From Dissulfuribacter thermophilus (GTDB lineage: Bacteria > Desulfobacterota > Dissulfuribacteria > Dissulfuribacterales > Dissulfuribacteraceae): DNA of 59,479 nucleotides. This document shows, piece after piece, positions 15,585 to 24,390 of the stretch (the stretch's first letter is position 1; each line of letters starts with the position of its first letter). Location of the stretch: contig NZ_MAGO01000013.1 in NCBI RefSeq assembly GCF_001687335.1, positions 1 to 59,479 on the forward strand. The letters run 5' to 3'. The notes beneath the pieces were generated by a model that saw nothing but the letters and a program-made list of their open reading frames with translations, was not told where the DNA came from and did not search any database. The position numbers were made by a program, and so were the translations under genes.

Positions 15585-16902
15585 AATGTTTTGGATTGAT
15601 ACGTACCTCATAGACAGGGGCTTTGTGAAGGGCCTTTAAGTGATTCGGAAGCATATTCAAGGATGTCCTAAGTCGTTGCCTTGCATCTTCAATGGCGAAG
15701 GCACTATTAACTACTTTCCCCTGTTCGACGATAGGCTTGAGTAGGCACTTGGCAGTGGCTGATGTGTTCATAGTCTTATCACAAAGGACTAGTTCGTCGA
15801 AGATCATGCCTCCATTTTCGTCAAAGTGCCTTATTACCTGTTTTTGGCCAGGAAGGGTTGCCTTGCCCTTGGAGCGTTTAAAGGTCTTTTTACCCGAATA
15901 TTCAACGAGTTTGTAGGCACAGTTTAAATAAGGTACATCTACTGAAGTGACCACTCTTGTCCCTACTCCAAAACCGTCAATTGGGGCATTGGATTCTACC
16001 AATCTTGCCACTGAATATTCGTCGAGGTCACCGCTGGCAATTATTTTGATGTCGTTATAACCGGCTTCATCAAGAAGCAGTCTTGCCATGCGTGATTCCT
16101 CAGAAAGGTCTCCGCTATCTATCCTAATTCCAAAGGGATTAATGCCTTCCTTTTTTAGTATTTGAGTGGCCTTAATAGCAGTCTCTACTCCCTGTTTCAC
16201 ATCGTATGTATCTACAAGGAAAATTGGCCTCTGGGGGTAGGTCCTTGCAAAGTTTAAGAATGCCTCAAGCTCGTTTCTATGGGCCTGAATATATGAGTGT
16301 GCCATGGTCCCAAATATTGGGATACCGTAGAGTTTTCCAGCAAGTACTGTAGACGTGCCATTAAAGCCGCCTATGTATGATGACTTGGCTGCCAAAAGTC
16401 CTGCCTCGCCTCCGTGGGCACGTCTGAGTCCAAAATCTACAACGGTTTTTCCTCTTGAAGCCAATGAAACTCTGGCCGCTTTACTGGTGATGAGGATCGA
16501 GTACTGTAGGACATTTATTATCCTTGTCTCAAGGAGTTGTGCTAGTGGAAGAGGGGCTTTTACCTGGAGAACTGGTTCCATGGGGAAGAAGACAGTACCT
16601 TCGTCCATGGCATAAACGTCACCTTTAAATTGTAGTTCGGAGAGATATTCAAGAAAATCTTTGTTAAATAGGCCTGTTGATTCCAGGAATTTTAGGTCTT
16701 CTGAGGAAAAACTGAAATTTTTTAAAAAATTGATGATTTCTTGAATCCCAGAGGCTACAAGAAAATTTCTTTCCGCAGGTAATTCTCTGACAAAAAACTC
16801 AAAGCAGGCCGTACCCGTAAGGCCCTTCTCTACATATACCTGGGCCATTGTGAGCTGATAGAGATCTGTTAATAGGGGAGAATCAAATGAATTCTGCACC
16901 AT
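15571..16902 (-). CDS. pncB: Nicotinate phosphoribosyltransferase
   Basis: A 443-aa enzyme that joins nicotinate to PRPP, with ATP hydrolysis, to give nicotinate mononucleotide in NAD salvage. The N-terminal LLTDLYQLTMAQVYVEKG and FEFFVRELPAERNFLVASG are family hallmarks. GTMAHSY contains the histidine that is phosphorylated during the cycle. DSGDLSEESRMARLLLD and GFGVGTRVVTSVDVPYLN form the phosphate and PRPP sites. It follows pncA with a 20-base overlap, so nicotinamidase and this enzyme are translated from one transcript, completing conversion of nicotinamide to NaMN. The 3' end overlaps mazG convergently. Confidence 0.95.
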   Translation of the reverse strand: MVQNSFDSPLLTDLYQLTMAQVYVEKGLTGTACFEFFVRELPAERNFLVASGIQEIINFLKNFSFSSEDLKFLESTGLFNKDFLEYLSELQFKGDVYAMDEGTVFFPMEPVLQVKAPLPLAQLLETRIINVLQYSILITSKAARVSLASRGKTVVDFGLRRAHGGEAGLLAAKSSYIGGFNGTSTVLAGKLYGIPIFGTMAHSYIQAHRNELEAFLNFARTYPQRPIFLVDTYDVKQGVETAIKATQILKKEGINPFGIRIDSGDLSEESRMARLLLDEAGYNDIKIIASGDLDEYSVARLVESNAPIDGFGVGTRVVTSVDVPYLNCAYKLVEYSGKKTFKRSKGKATLPGQKQVIRHFDENGGMIFDELVLCDKTMNTSATAKCLLKPIVEQGKVVNSAFAIEDARQRLRTSLNMLPNHLKALHKAPVYEVRINPKHFNLS

Positions 16903-17449
16903 TTTTTTCCATTTCTTCTATGGCCTTTTTTGAATCCCCGGGGTTTACATCAACCCCCCTTATTGCTGATCTAATCACTACGACTTCAAACCCAAGTTTA
17001 AGGGCATCGATTACAGTGGCTTTAACACAATAGTCAGTGGCAAGTCCTCCAATATAAAGTCGGTTTATAGACATCTTTGTGAGCAGAGGACCGAGATCTG
17101 TTCCCTCAAATCCTGAATAGGCATCTTTGTTGGGATCAGTTCCCTTGGATATGATTATGGCTGATTTGGGCAATGCCAGGGTGTTTGGAAACTCTGCCCC
17201 ATGGGATTCCTGGATGCAGTGGGGCGGCCAAATCCCACCGTAATCCTTAAAAGATGTATGATTTGGGGGATGCCAGTCCCTCGTGGCAAATATGGGTAAA
17301 TCCTTGGCAGACACTCTTTCAATCCACTGATTTAATTCTGGGATCACCTTGTTACCTTCTGGGACCGGAAGGGCTCCAGAATCAAGAAAGTCGTTTTGAA
17401 CGTCTACTATTAAAAGGGCATCGTGATCTTTTATGGCTAAATGAGACAC
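16883..17449 (-). CDS. pncA: Nicotinamidase
   Basis: A 188-aa isochorismatase-fold amidase that deaminates nicotinamide to nicotinate. The catalytic triad is visible: Asp16 in IVDVQNDF, Lys102 in SKGTD, and Cys141 in GLATDYCVKATVIDA. The metal site is Asp58, His60 and His64 in TRDWHPPNHTSF, and PPHCIQESHGAEF follows as usual. It overlaps pncB by 20 bases on the same strand, forming a NAD salvage operon. No promoter is certain in the 350 bases upstream. Confidence 0.94.
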   Translation of the reverse strand: MSHLAIKDHDALLIVDVQNDFLDSGALPVPEGNKVIPELNQWIERVSAKDLPIFATRDWHPPNHTSFKDYGGIWPPHCIQESHGAEFPNTLALPKSAIIISKGTDPNKDAYSGFEGTDLGPLLTKMSINRLYIGGLATDYCVKATVIDALKLGFEVVVIRSAIRGVDVNPGDSKKAIEEMEKNGAEFI

Positions 17450-17800
17450 TAAAAAACTCCTTTTCTCTTATTTTTGTGTACCTAAGTTAAACTAATGATC
17501 CACAGACCTATTAAGATGGATACAGATATATTACTCTCTGGCCAATGGGCCGAAAAAAGTGCCTCGTTTAAAGATCCAAATGAATCCTTAGGTTCCAAAA
17601 TGATATATATAGTCTTATGAGTCTGCAAGAGTGTATTTGTATATTCATGTTTCGATCTAGCTAACAAAACAATCTGATGTCTCATTCATTAAATCCGGTC
17701 CAGGGTTGGCCTATTAAGATTTAATTTTCAAATGGGGCTTTACTTGATCAGAATATTCATTTATACTATTGATAATAGTTCTTAAAAAGGAGTTTTTATC
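17450..17800. other. Divergent intergenic region between pncA and the CpXC gene
   Basis: No gene seen. A 67-codon minus-strand frame here lacks a ribosome-binding site and protein-like texture. A+T-rich sequence at 17745-17780 (including ACTATTGATAATAGT, a small dyad) probably carries the promoter of the rightward gene, which has AAAAAGGAG before its ATG. Confidence 0.4.
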
Positions 17801-18244
17801 ATGTGTGTGGAAATTAAGATAACCTGTCAATGCGGTAAAAGAGATGCATTCTTTAATCTCAGGGACAATATACTGATTCCAGAAAGTATCAGTGCCTTAT
17901 ATTGTCCAGACTGTTCACAAGATATTCACTTTGATCCTATGACGATGTTAAACGATAATGGTTGGGTCATTCATTATGACATGGTACTTTCCCATGCACT
18001 CATTAAAGAAAAACTCGGTATTGATCCAGAAGAAGTGACTCCTGAATTTATTTTTGATAACGGGTACGCAACCTGGAGAGAAATGTATCCTGGAGAACAG
18101 GATGATATAAAAGAGGAGAAAGAAAAGATAGTAGCTATTTTAAAAGATGATCCAAAACGCTATTTCAAGGAGATGAGTCGGTGGGCAAATGCACGTATTG
18201 AAAGGCTCAAGAAAGAAGGGTGGAGAAGGGCGTTAATTGCCTAA
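17801..18244 (+). CDS. CpXC-type zinc-ribbon protein
   Basis: A 147-aa protein whose N-terminal half carries CQCGK (residues 10-14) and CPDCSQDI (around residues 46-53), a two-knuckle metal site typical of CpXC-domain proteins. After it come an acidic helical part (EEVTPEFIFDNGYATWREM) and a basic C-terminal helix (MSRWANARIERLKKEGWRRA). Function is not established; a role in RNA or protein binding through the zinc ribbon is a guess. A strong AAAAAGGAG site precedes the ATG. It converges with the DUF3108 gene, leaving nine bases between stops. Confidence 0.7.
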   Translation: MCVEIKITCQCGKRDAFFNLRDNILIPESISALYCPDCSQDIHFDPMTMLNDNGWVIHYDMVLSHALIKEKLGIDPEEVTPEFIFDNGYATWREMYPGEQDDIKEEKEKIVAILKDDPKRYFKEMSRWANARIERLKKEGWRRALIA

Positions 18245-18253
18245 AAATCTAGA

Positions 18254-19180
18254 TTAATGAGACTCATAATCTATTAAAACTGCTACTACTTTTCCAATAA
18301 ATATTTCTGCTTCCATCTTCAAAGGAATAAAAGGAGGTCGCGAATCAAACCATACATATATGTGGCCTCCTTTCTTCTTTCTAAACACTCCATGCATTCT
18401 TTCCCAGATGGGTTGAACCTTTATTGAGTCAAAAGATCCAAAGGGCACTTCTAATTTTTCTCGTTTTATCTTTTTAATTATTACCTTATCGAGGTGTTTT
18501 CCGTCTGTTGCACTAAGGGTGCACGACTCATGATTCTTGTCGCATGTAAAGCGATAGGCAAAAAGGATAGAGAATGGGTCAAAGACAGGAGGAGACGCAT
18601 GCAGTTCTGGCATGGGTTCTGAATTCTTTTTGTAGGTGACTTTTTCTTCTTGTGGAGAATAATATACTAGGTCATGACGTTTATAGCGGCCTTCTCTGAT
18701 TCTTTTTTCATAGATGGAAAAAGATGAGAAATCTTCTGGTACAACGGACTTAAAATAATCGCGTACCTTAAAAAAAAGATCAAAGGCGCGAATGCTTTTT
18801 GCGGTCATTTCAAGTAGATATGATTTGGTTTTGTGTTGGAGAGAAATTGTTCCTTCACCAACCTTTAAAAGCCCTTGCCACGAGATCCTGTATTTTAATC
18901 TTTCAAACTCAGGAGGTGAGGTTATAGTCTTAGTCGTGGTGGTGCTCGCATTTAAGATTGATGGGACAAAAAGGCCTATTAAAATAATGAGCAATACCAC
19001 ATAGTTTTGTAAGTGTTTATATGGAACCCCGTCGGCTTTGTTGTCTGGGCCCCGCCCAACAGAACTGCATCCATCAGGCCATATGAGCAGTATTGAGGGT
19101 GCCATGCGAGCGCTTACTGGTACGAGCTTTAGGATAAAGGAGCTTTGTCTGAGTTTAAGAGCAGTCAAAAAATTTTTCAT
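18254..19180 (-). CDS. DUF3108 domain-containing exported protein
   Basis: The DUF3108 domain fills the C-terminal two thirds (from LKYRISWQGLLKVGEGTISL through FDPFSILFAYRF to HIYVWFDSRPPFIPLKMEAEIFIG), a periplasmic fold of unknown role with a typical repeated WFD/PL pattern. It is preceded by a hydrophobic export segment (VVLLIILIGLFVPSIL). The first 58 residues of the longest frame are unlike the family and contain a locally G+C-rich stretch. The ATG at 19180 has no ribosome-binding site, so the true start may be a GTG near 19009. The gene is divergent from the phosphorylase gene with only 17 bases between longest frames, another reason to suspect a later start. Confidence 0.75.
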   Translation of the reverse strand: MKNFLTALKLRQSSFILKLVPVSARMAPSILLIWPDGCSSVGRGPDNKADGVPYKHLQNYVVLLIILIGLFVPSILNASTTTTKTITSPPEFERLKYRISWQGLLKVGEGTISLQHKTKSYLLEMTAKSIRAFDLFFKVRDYFKSVVPEDFSSFSIYEKRIREGRYKRHDLVYYSPQEEKVTYKKNSEPMPELHASPPVFDPFSILFAYRFTCDKNHESCTLSATDGKHLDKVIIKKIKREKLEVPFGSFDSIKVQPIWERMHGVFRKKKGGHIYVWFDSRPPFIPLKMEAEIFIGKVVAVLIDYESH

Positions 19181-19197
19181 TTGGTGGTTCTCTTTAT

Positions 19198-20085
19198 ATG
19201 ATCGTAATTATATGTGCACTCTATAAGGAAGCAGCTCCCCTTGTAAAGGCCTTGGGACTCAGATCTTCGGAAAATTGGGGTAGGTTTAAGGTCTATGCCT
19301 CAGATGACATCCTTTTGGGTGTGACTGGTGTGGGTAGTCTGGCCTCTGCAATATTTACCTCAAAGCTCCTGGAGAGACTGGATGGAACCGTTGACTTCCT
19401 TATAAATGTGGGAAGTTGCGGGGTGACACCAATCGGTCAAGAACGATTTGCAATAGGGGATCTCATCCTCTGTCACACAGTGTCGGGTATAATGGGGAAA
19501 CGTACATTTCATCCAGATATCTTCTTTCAACACCCATTTCAGGAGGGGAGCCTCATATCAAGCATCCAACCTGTAGCAAAGGGAGGAGAATCTCCATTTA
19601 AATTCCATGATTTAGTGGATATGGAGGCATATGGGATGTTAAGTGCATCAGAATATTTCCTCCCTCCTTCCAGAACCCATGTCCTTAAAGTGGTATTGGA
19701 TGCCCTTTCACCGTCGAGCGTTACAGGAGATCAACTGACCCGACTTATAGAAGACAGGGTCAGAGAGCTCTTCGTCTTTTTAGAGAATATTCGGTGTGTC
19801 CTTTCAAAAATGCCTTTTCAAAAGAATCTTGGCGAAGAAATCAAAGGGCCTTTTACATCAATTATTCATAAAGCTGAAGAGCTTGGTTTTTCCAAGACCA
19901 TGATTTCCCAATTAAAGGGGCTTTTGAGGTATGGACAATTAAATGACACAGCAAAAAGATATATTATAGAGACGTTTGAGGCAGAATCCATTGAGTCATT
20001 GCGCTCCAAGCGTCTTCAAAAACGCCTATTAAGAGAATTGAAAGATAGGCTTCAGACAATTCCAATCATTTTGAGTAGTAACTAA
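19198..20085 (+). CDS. Nucleoside phosphorylase/nucleosidase-like protein
   Basis: A 295-aa protein whose first 180 residues match the PNP/MTA-nucleosidase fold: MIVIICALYKEAAPLVKALG at the start, GVTGVGSLASA, FLINVGSCGV, and the purine/ribose-binding VDMEAYGML followed by VLKVVLDALSP with the catalytic aspartate. It is shorter between the core strands than classic MtnN. The C-terminal 100 residues (helical, basic, FSKTMISQLKGLLRYGQ) are not part of the enzyme fold and may bind nucleic acid or the partner. Its stop codon is immediately followed by the ATG of the SPL radical SAM gene, so both are co-translated. It may process 5'-deoxyadenosine or methylthioadenosine made by radical SAM chemistry (inference). 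Confidence 0.75.
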   Translation: MIVIICALYKEAAPLVKALGLRSSENWGRFKVYASDDILLGVTGVGSLASAIFTSKLLERLDGTVDFLINVGSCGVTPIGQERFAIGDLILCHTVSGIMGKRTFHPDIFFQHPFQEGSLISSIQPVAKGGESPFKFHDLVDMEAYGMLSASEYFLPPSRTHVLKVVLDALSPSSVTGDQLTRLIEDRVRELFVFLENIRCVLSKMPFQKNLGEEIKGPFTSIIHKAEELGFSKTMISQLKGLLRYGQLNDTAKRYIIETFEAESIESLRSKRLQKRLLRELKDRLQTIPIILSSN

Positions 20086-21096
20086 ATGTTTAAGCGAATA
20101 TATGTGGAAAAGGCTTTAGAGGATCACTCCTACGTGAAAGATTTGCTTGAAAAGAGGCGAGATAGTACGCCAAGTGTGATCATAAGCCACTATAAAGACG
20201 TCTTTTCAAGAGAAAGGCAAGAATATCATCTTCAAAAGGAGAGTCCCAGCCTCATACTCGCTGCCAAACGTCCTCCTTTTCTTTATAAGGGGTCAAAGAG
20301 GTGTAAGGCTCTAACAGATACCAATGGAGTCCAAAGAGATTTCTACGCCCTTCCTTTGATGAATTGCCCAATGAATTGTGAATATTGTTTTCTAAGGGGG
20401 ATGTATCCCACTGGAAATATCGTATTTTTTGTGAATTTCAAAGAGATGTTTGAAGGTTTGCAGCATGATATTGACGAATATGAGGCACACTTTGTGGCCC
20501 TCTCCTATGAATCAGACCTCATTTTCTTAGACCCTGTACTGCACTGCCTTGATCCATGGCTTGACTTTGTAAGTGAGTGCCCTAGTACACTTTTTGAACT
20601 CAGGACCAAGGCAGGTATCTTAGGAAGTCTGTCGAATAGACCTCCATTGAAAAACCTCATTTTATCTTGGACCATTACTCCAAATGCAATTCAAAAGGCA
20701 TTTGAAAGGGGTGCACCTCCTTTAAAGGCCCGTCTGAATGCTGCTAAAAGGGCTATTGAAATGGGGTGGAGGGTCAGACTCTGTATCGATCCAATCTTAT
20801 ATGTAGATGCCTGGGATAGGCATTATAGGGCGTGTATTGATGATGCATTTTCGCTCTTAGATCCAAAAGGCGTGGAAGAGGTCCAAGTCGGTATCTTTAG
20901 GATGGCAAAGGGGCATCTAAAAAAGGCCAGACAGCGATTTCCGTCATCCGCTCTTTTACACTATCCTTATGAATTAATAGATGATACCTTTTCATATCCT
21001 GAGGCCATTACATCCAAGTTGATTGAGGAAGTGAGAAGAATGCTTTTTCATTATGTAGATAAGAAAAAAATAAAAATTGTCGGCATGCAGGGATAA
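20086..21096 (+). CDS. Spore photoproduct lyase-family radical SAM protein
   Basis: A 336-aa radical SAM enzyme with the SPL-family layout: N-terminal FKRIYVEKALEDHSYVKDLL, then LPLMNCPMNCEYCFLRGMYP, where Cys-X3-Cys-X2-Cys holds the 4Fe-4S cluster. Further signatures are LSYESDLIFLDPVLH, LFELRTKAG and RLCIDPIL with GIFRM. True SPL splits the thymine dimer lesion of spore DNA. Homologues are also found in bacteria not known to sporulate, where the substrate is undefined. Nothing in this window indicates sporulation. It is coupled directly to the nucleosidase-like gene and followed by an SDR gene 18 bases later, so the three probably form an operon. Confidence 0.85.
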   Translation: MFKRIYVEKALEDHSYVKDLLEKRRDSTPSVIISHYKDVFSRERQEYHLQKESPSLILAAKRPPFLYKGSKRCKALTDTNGVQRDFYALPLMNCPMNCEYCFLRGMYPTGNIVFFVNFKEMFEGLQHDIDEYEAHFVALSYESDLIFLDPVLHCLDPWLDFVSECPSTLFELRTKAGILGSLSNRPPLKNLILSWTITPNAIQKAFERGAPPLKARLNAAKRAIEMGWRVRLCIDPILYVDAWDRHYRACIDDAFSLLDPKGVEEVQVGIFRMAKGHLKKARQRFPSSALLHYPYELIDDTFSYPEAITSKLIEEVRRMLFHYVDKKKIKIVGMQG

Positions 21097-21114
21097 GGAG
21101 CATAGTGGGCCATA

Positions 21115-21819
21115 ATGAAGGCATGTGTGATCACTGGTGCATCATCCGGAATAGGTCTTGAGCTGGCGAATCGTTTTTTAAAAAGGGGCTTTAAAGTCTA
21201 CGGACTCTCTAGAGAACCTGATAAAGCCCCTATTAAAGATCAATCAAATTATGAACCTATAGCATGTGACCTAAGAAATAGAGAAGACATTCTAAGGGCC
21301 TCCAGGCGTGTACTTGAAGGAGAAAAGAGGGTTAAGGTGCTTATAAACAATGCGGGTATTGGCCATTTTGGCCATCATGACTCCCTTAGCCCTCTTCAAA
21401 TAGAAGAGATGATAAACGTAAATCTCCTTGCCCCATGTTTGCTCACTCGGCTCTTTCTTGGAACTCTTCGTGCAAACAGAGGGCATATAGTCTTCATTTC
21501 CTCTGTAGCTGGCACTGGTCCAAGCCCAATGGGAGCCGTATATGGCGCAACAAAGGCGGGGCTCAGCCACTTTGCAAAGAGCATCTTTGAAGAAAATCGT
21601 AGGTCAGGTCTAAAGGTTCACACTATAACCCCAGATATTACCAATACCGCCTTTTTTGATTCCCTATCCTTTGGCCCCTTTATTAAAGACCCAGAATCCT
21701 ATCTCGAGCCAGGGGACGTAGCCGATGCAGTGGAATTTGCATGTTTTTCAAGGGAACCTGTAGTGGTACAGGAGATTGTAATAAAACCACAGGTTTTCAA
21801 AATAGAAAAGAGACCTTAA
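21115..21819 (+). CDS. Short-chain dehydrogenase/reductase
   Basis: A 234-aa classical SDR. TGASSGIGLELA at residues 7-18 is the dinucleotide-binding loop, CDLRNRED the adenine-ring aspartate region, NNAGIG (about residue 80) stabilises the sheet. The catalytic Ser-Tyr-Lys set is ISSVAG and VYGATKAG. An arginine after the second strand (SREPDK) favours NADP(H). The substrate cannot be deduced. It lies 18 bases after the SPL-family gene on the same strand. No strong ribosome-binding site is seen (AAGGAG at 21095-21100 is rather distant), so translation may be coupled. A heptamer-type repeat follows. Confidence 0.9.
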   Translation: MKACVITGASSGIGLELANRFLKRGFKVYGLSREPDKAPIKDQSNYEPIACDLRNREDILRASRRVLEGEKRVKVLINNAGIGHFGHHDSLSPLQIEEMINVNLLAPCLLTRLFLGTLRANRGHIVFISSVAGTGPSPMGAVYGATKAGLSHFAKSIFEENRRSGLKVHTITPDITNTAFFDSLSFGPFIKDPESYLEPGDVADAVEFACFSREPVVVQEIVIKPQVFKIEKRP

Positions 21820-21827
21820 AAAAGTTT

Positions 21828-21853
21828 TGAGTGTTGAGTTTTGAGTTGAAGGG
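21828..21853. repeat. Heptamer-type repeat (TTTTGAG/TGTTGAG units)
   Basis: Three to four tandem 7-base units of the TTTTGAG type follow the SDR stop, then TTGAAGG and AGCGTTTGGAAG. The same units and the word AGCGTTTGGAAG recur at 48470-48600, and their complements fill 33545-33907. It is the smallest member of the family in this window. Confidence 0.7.
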
Positions 21854-21941
21854 GAAAAGCGTTTGGAAGAAGACTTGCCATTGTGCAACACGGATTTGGT
21901 AGCGACATGGGGGGCCACAAAGGCAATTAATGATCATGTGA

Positions 21942-23120
21942 GTGGTTGAACCAATGGATCTTTTTTACTATTCGAAGCGACCAATAATAGGTGCATATTA
22001 TTATACTGGTTGGCATCCATTAAAAGAAAGGGAAAAACACCTTGGTCCAAATTGGACAGAATGGGAGCTCGTTCTCAATGCCCCACCTCGATTTGATGGC
22101 CACGACCAACCAAAGATCCCTCTTTTAGGGCCATACGATGATAGACGGCCTGAGACCCTTAGGTTACAACAGTCTCTTGCTAGGAGCTTTGGCATAGATT
22201 TTTTTTGCTTTGGGGCCTTTTGGTCAAGAGGAGAACGTTTTTTTGAAGCTCCTCTTGATGACGCCTTTTTGAAAAATGGGGGGGCAGAAGGCTTTCCCTT
22301 TTGCGTAATGTGGGCAAACAGGCTCCCTAGAAAGGTCCTTCCTGTAAAGATCAGGCCTAAAGAGGTCATCGAGGAATCGAGGAGGGTTACCACCGATATT
22401 GACGATTTTCTAAACCTCATAAAAACATTTGAAAAATTGTATTTCAGAAGACGAAATTATGTTAAATTTAAAGGGGCACCTCTTTTCCTCATCTTTGACA
22501 GCACTTTTTTCTTGAGAGAACTCGGAATAGACAGCGCAAGGACTGCCATACTAGAAGCAAAGAGGTATCTTGCTGCCTGTGGCTATGAAGGTGGGCTCTA
22601 TATCATTGCTGTAAACCCTGTGCTCAATTCGTCAAAGGGCCAACCAGATTTTATGGCCTTATATAAGGAGGCAGGATTCGATGCCATAACCCATTATGTA
22701 TTTCTTCCCCACTGGAAAGGGCCATATGTACAAGACTATGAAGAACTTATGATAGAAAGGTCCAGCCAGTGGCAGCTTTTTAGGGAGAGGTCAAACATGC
22801 CATATTTTCCAAGTGTTGCTACTGGATGGGATGCCACTCCAAGGGGCGCCATTTTTGAAAAGAAGCGTCCTAAACGTTATCCCTGGTGGCCTATAGTTTT
22901 AGGAAATAGCCCAGAACTCTTTTCAAAGTACCTTGTTAAGGCCTTAAAATTTTCTTTAAAGGAAAATCCTATTGGTCTTAGTTTCGTGGCCTCAATGAAT
23001 GAATGGAGTGAAGGGCATTATCTTGAACCCTGTTCAAGATTTGGTTTTGGTTGGCTAAGAGGAGTTCTGGAGGCAAAACAGAGAATTGAAGGAGTTCATA
23101 CCTCACTCAATAGATCTTGA
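21942..23120 (+). CDS. Glycoside hydrolase 99-like / WbsX-type protein
   Basis: A 392-aa protein matching the WbsX/GH99-like family: IGAYYYTGWHP at the start, LGPNWTEWELV with FDGHDQPKIPLLGPYD, FGIDFFCFGAFWSRGERFFEAPL, then FPFCVMWANRLPRK. The acidic catalytic region of true GH99 enzymes (endo-mannosidase) is near the C-terminal SFVASMNEWSEGHYLEP, where NEWxEG is conserved. Members occur in polysaccharide and O-antigen clusters. Start is GTG 21942 or ATG 21954, neither with a strong ribosome-binding site. The 3' end overlaps the next radical SAM gene by 35 bases in another frame, indicating coupled expression. Substrate unknown; a surface glycan is likely. Confidence 0.8.
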   Translation: MVEPMDLFYYSKRPIIGAYYYTGWHPLKEREKHLGPNWTEWELVLNAPPRFDGHDQPKIPLLGPYDDRRPETLRLQQSLARSFGIDFFCFGAFWSRGERFFEAPLDDAFLKNGGAEGFPFCVMWANRLPRKVLPVKIRPKEVIEESRRVTTDIDDFLNLIKTFEKLYFRRRNYVKFKGAPLFLIFDSTFFLRELGIDSARTAILEAKRYLAACGYEGGLYIIAVNPVLNSSKGQPDFMALYKEAGFDAITHYVFLPHWKGPYVQDYEELMIERSSQWQLFRERSNMPYFPSVATGWDATPRGAIFEKKRPKRYPWWPIVLGNSPELFSKYLVKALKFSLKENPIGLSFVASMNEWSEGHYLEPCSRFGFGWLRGVLEAKQRIEGVHTSLNRS

Positions 23121-23955
23121 GATAACAAATTATTGTGAAAATAATTGCCTGATGTGCCCAAGAGATGCAATTTTGCGTCCTAAGGGCATGATGGATAGAG
23201 TGGTCTTTGATCAAATAAAGGATTTTATACGGACATGGGATGCACTGGTCACTATTTCTGGTATGGGAGATCCCCTGTTACACCCAAGTTTATTTGAATA
23301 TATTGAAAAATTGAATGATGAAGGCATTAAGAATGGCATTGTAATAAATCCACTGAGTCTCATAAAAAGAAAGGGCGCTTTAGAGGACTTAGCCAGGGTC
23401 AAACCAGGTGTAATCACTGTTTCATTTCCTAGCATAGTAAAGACAGTCTTTGAGTCACTGATACCAGGGGCATCTTTTGAAGACTCTGTAGAGCTGGTCA
23501 AGATATTACATGAACTTTCAAAGGCCAAGAGATTTGGTCTCAGGGTGTCTGGACTCCTTACAAGTATGAATTCCTCGGAACGAGGAGAATTTATTTCGTT
23601 TTGGAAGAAAAGAGGAATAAATGTTTGGGTAAGGAGGTGTCATTCAAGAGGAGGAAATTTAAAAAATGGACTCCCCTTGCGAGTAGCTTCAGAGCCCAAT
23701 GGTATGTGTTGGCTCTTTAAAGTACATGCATTTTTTTCCTGGAACGGCGATATGCTTTCGTGCTGTCACGATTTAAAAGGGGAGACATCCATGATCAATG
23801 TACTTGAATCCAGGCAAGATGAGATCTTCAAGGTGAGGAGAATGGCTTTTTCAAGAAGGCCACACTTTGAGCTTTGCTCAAGATGTGATGAAGAACTAAA
23901 AAGTCCATCGGGTTCTCTCCTAAGGTCTTTTCAAAGGTTGAGTTTAGAAAAATGA
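23086..23955 (+). CDS. Radical SAM/SPASM-type protein
   Basis: A 289-aa radical SAM protein. The cluster motif is YCENNCLMCPRD (Cys-X3-Cys-X2-Cys) at about residues 17-24, followed by SGMGDPLLHPSLFEYI, the usual SAM-binding strand. The C-terminal cysteines (GMCWLFKVHAFFSWNGDMLSCCHD and ELCSRCDEE) suggest a SPASM/twitch region for auxiliary iron-sulfur clusters. The only workable start is TTG 23086, inside the end of the WbsX-like gene with GGAGG 12 bases before it. Methionines come only after the cluster motif. The 35-base overlap implies the two act together, perhaps in modifying a peptide or sugar at the cell surface (inference). Confidence 0.82.
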   Translation: MKEFIPHSIDLEITNYCENNCLMCPRDAILRPKGMMDRVVFDQIKDFIRTWDALVTISGMGDPLLHPSLFEYIEKLNDEGIKNGIVINPLSLIKRKGALEDLARVKPGVITVSFPSIVKTVFESLIPGASFEDSVELVKILHELSKAKRFGLRVSGLLTSMNSSERGEFISFWKKRGINVWVRRCHSRGGNLKNGLPLRVASEPNGMCWLFKVHAFFSWNGDMLSCCHDLKGETSMINVLESRQDEIFKVRRMAFSRRPHFELCSRCDEELKSPSGSLLRSFQRLSLEK

Positions 23956-23974
23956 CCAGGACTCGGAGTATAAA

Positions 23975-24385
23975 ATGAAGATATGGTTTTTTTATGCGGT
24001 GCTCTCATTGTTGTTATATGGTTTTTGGGGGTTTTTCCCAAAATTGGCGGTAAAAGAAATAAGCCCAGAAAGTGCCCTTGTCTATGAAATTGTAGGTGCC
24101 TTATGTGTTGGGATCACTACCATCCTTTTTATGGGATTTAAGGTCGATTTTAGCCCAAAAGGATTTTTGTTTGCGTTTCTTACAGGCATCTCTGGAATGG
24201 TAGGGACCCTATTTTTCTTTAAAGCCACTAAGGGAGGACCTGTCTCAGTTGTGGTGAGTCTAACAGCCCTCTATCCCCTCATCACAATAATCCTTGGTGC
24301 CATTTTTTTAAAAGAGCCCATAACATTTCGTCAGTTCGTGGGAATGGCAATAGCCCTTTTTGCAATTTATCTAATGAGCTCGTGA
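23975..24385 (+). CDS. Half-size EamA/DMT-family membrane protein
   Basis: A 136-aa protein with four to five membrane helices. It matches one EamA repeat: LYGFWGFFPKLAVKEISPESALVYE at the start and SLTALYPLITIILGAIFLKEPITFRQ (the conserved ALYP...EP motif) near the end. Full-length DMT transporters have two such repeats in about 300 aa, so this is a single-repeat form that would work as a dimer. It follows the radical SAM gene by 19 bases and may be the last gene of that unit. The stop is six bases from the convergent mnmG stop. Confidence 0.82.
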   Translation: MKIWFFYAVLSLLLYGFWGFFPKLAVKEISPESALVYEIVGALCVGITTILFMGFKVDFSPKGFLFAFLTGISGMVGTLFFFKATKGGPVSVVVSLTALYPLITIILGAIFLKEPITFRQFVGMAIALFAIYLMSS

Positions 24386-24390
24386 ACGGA

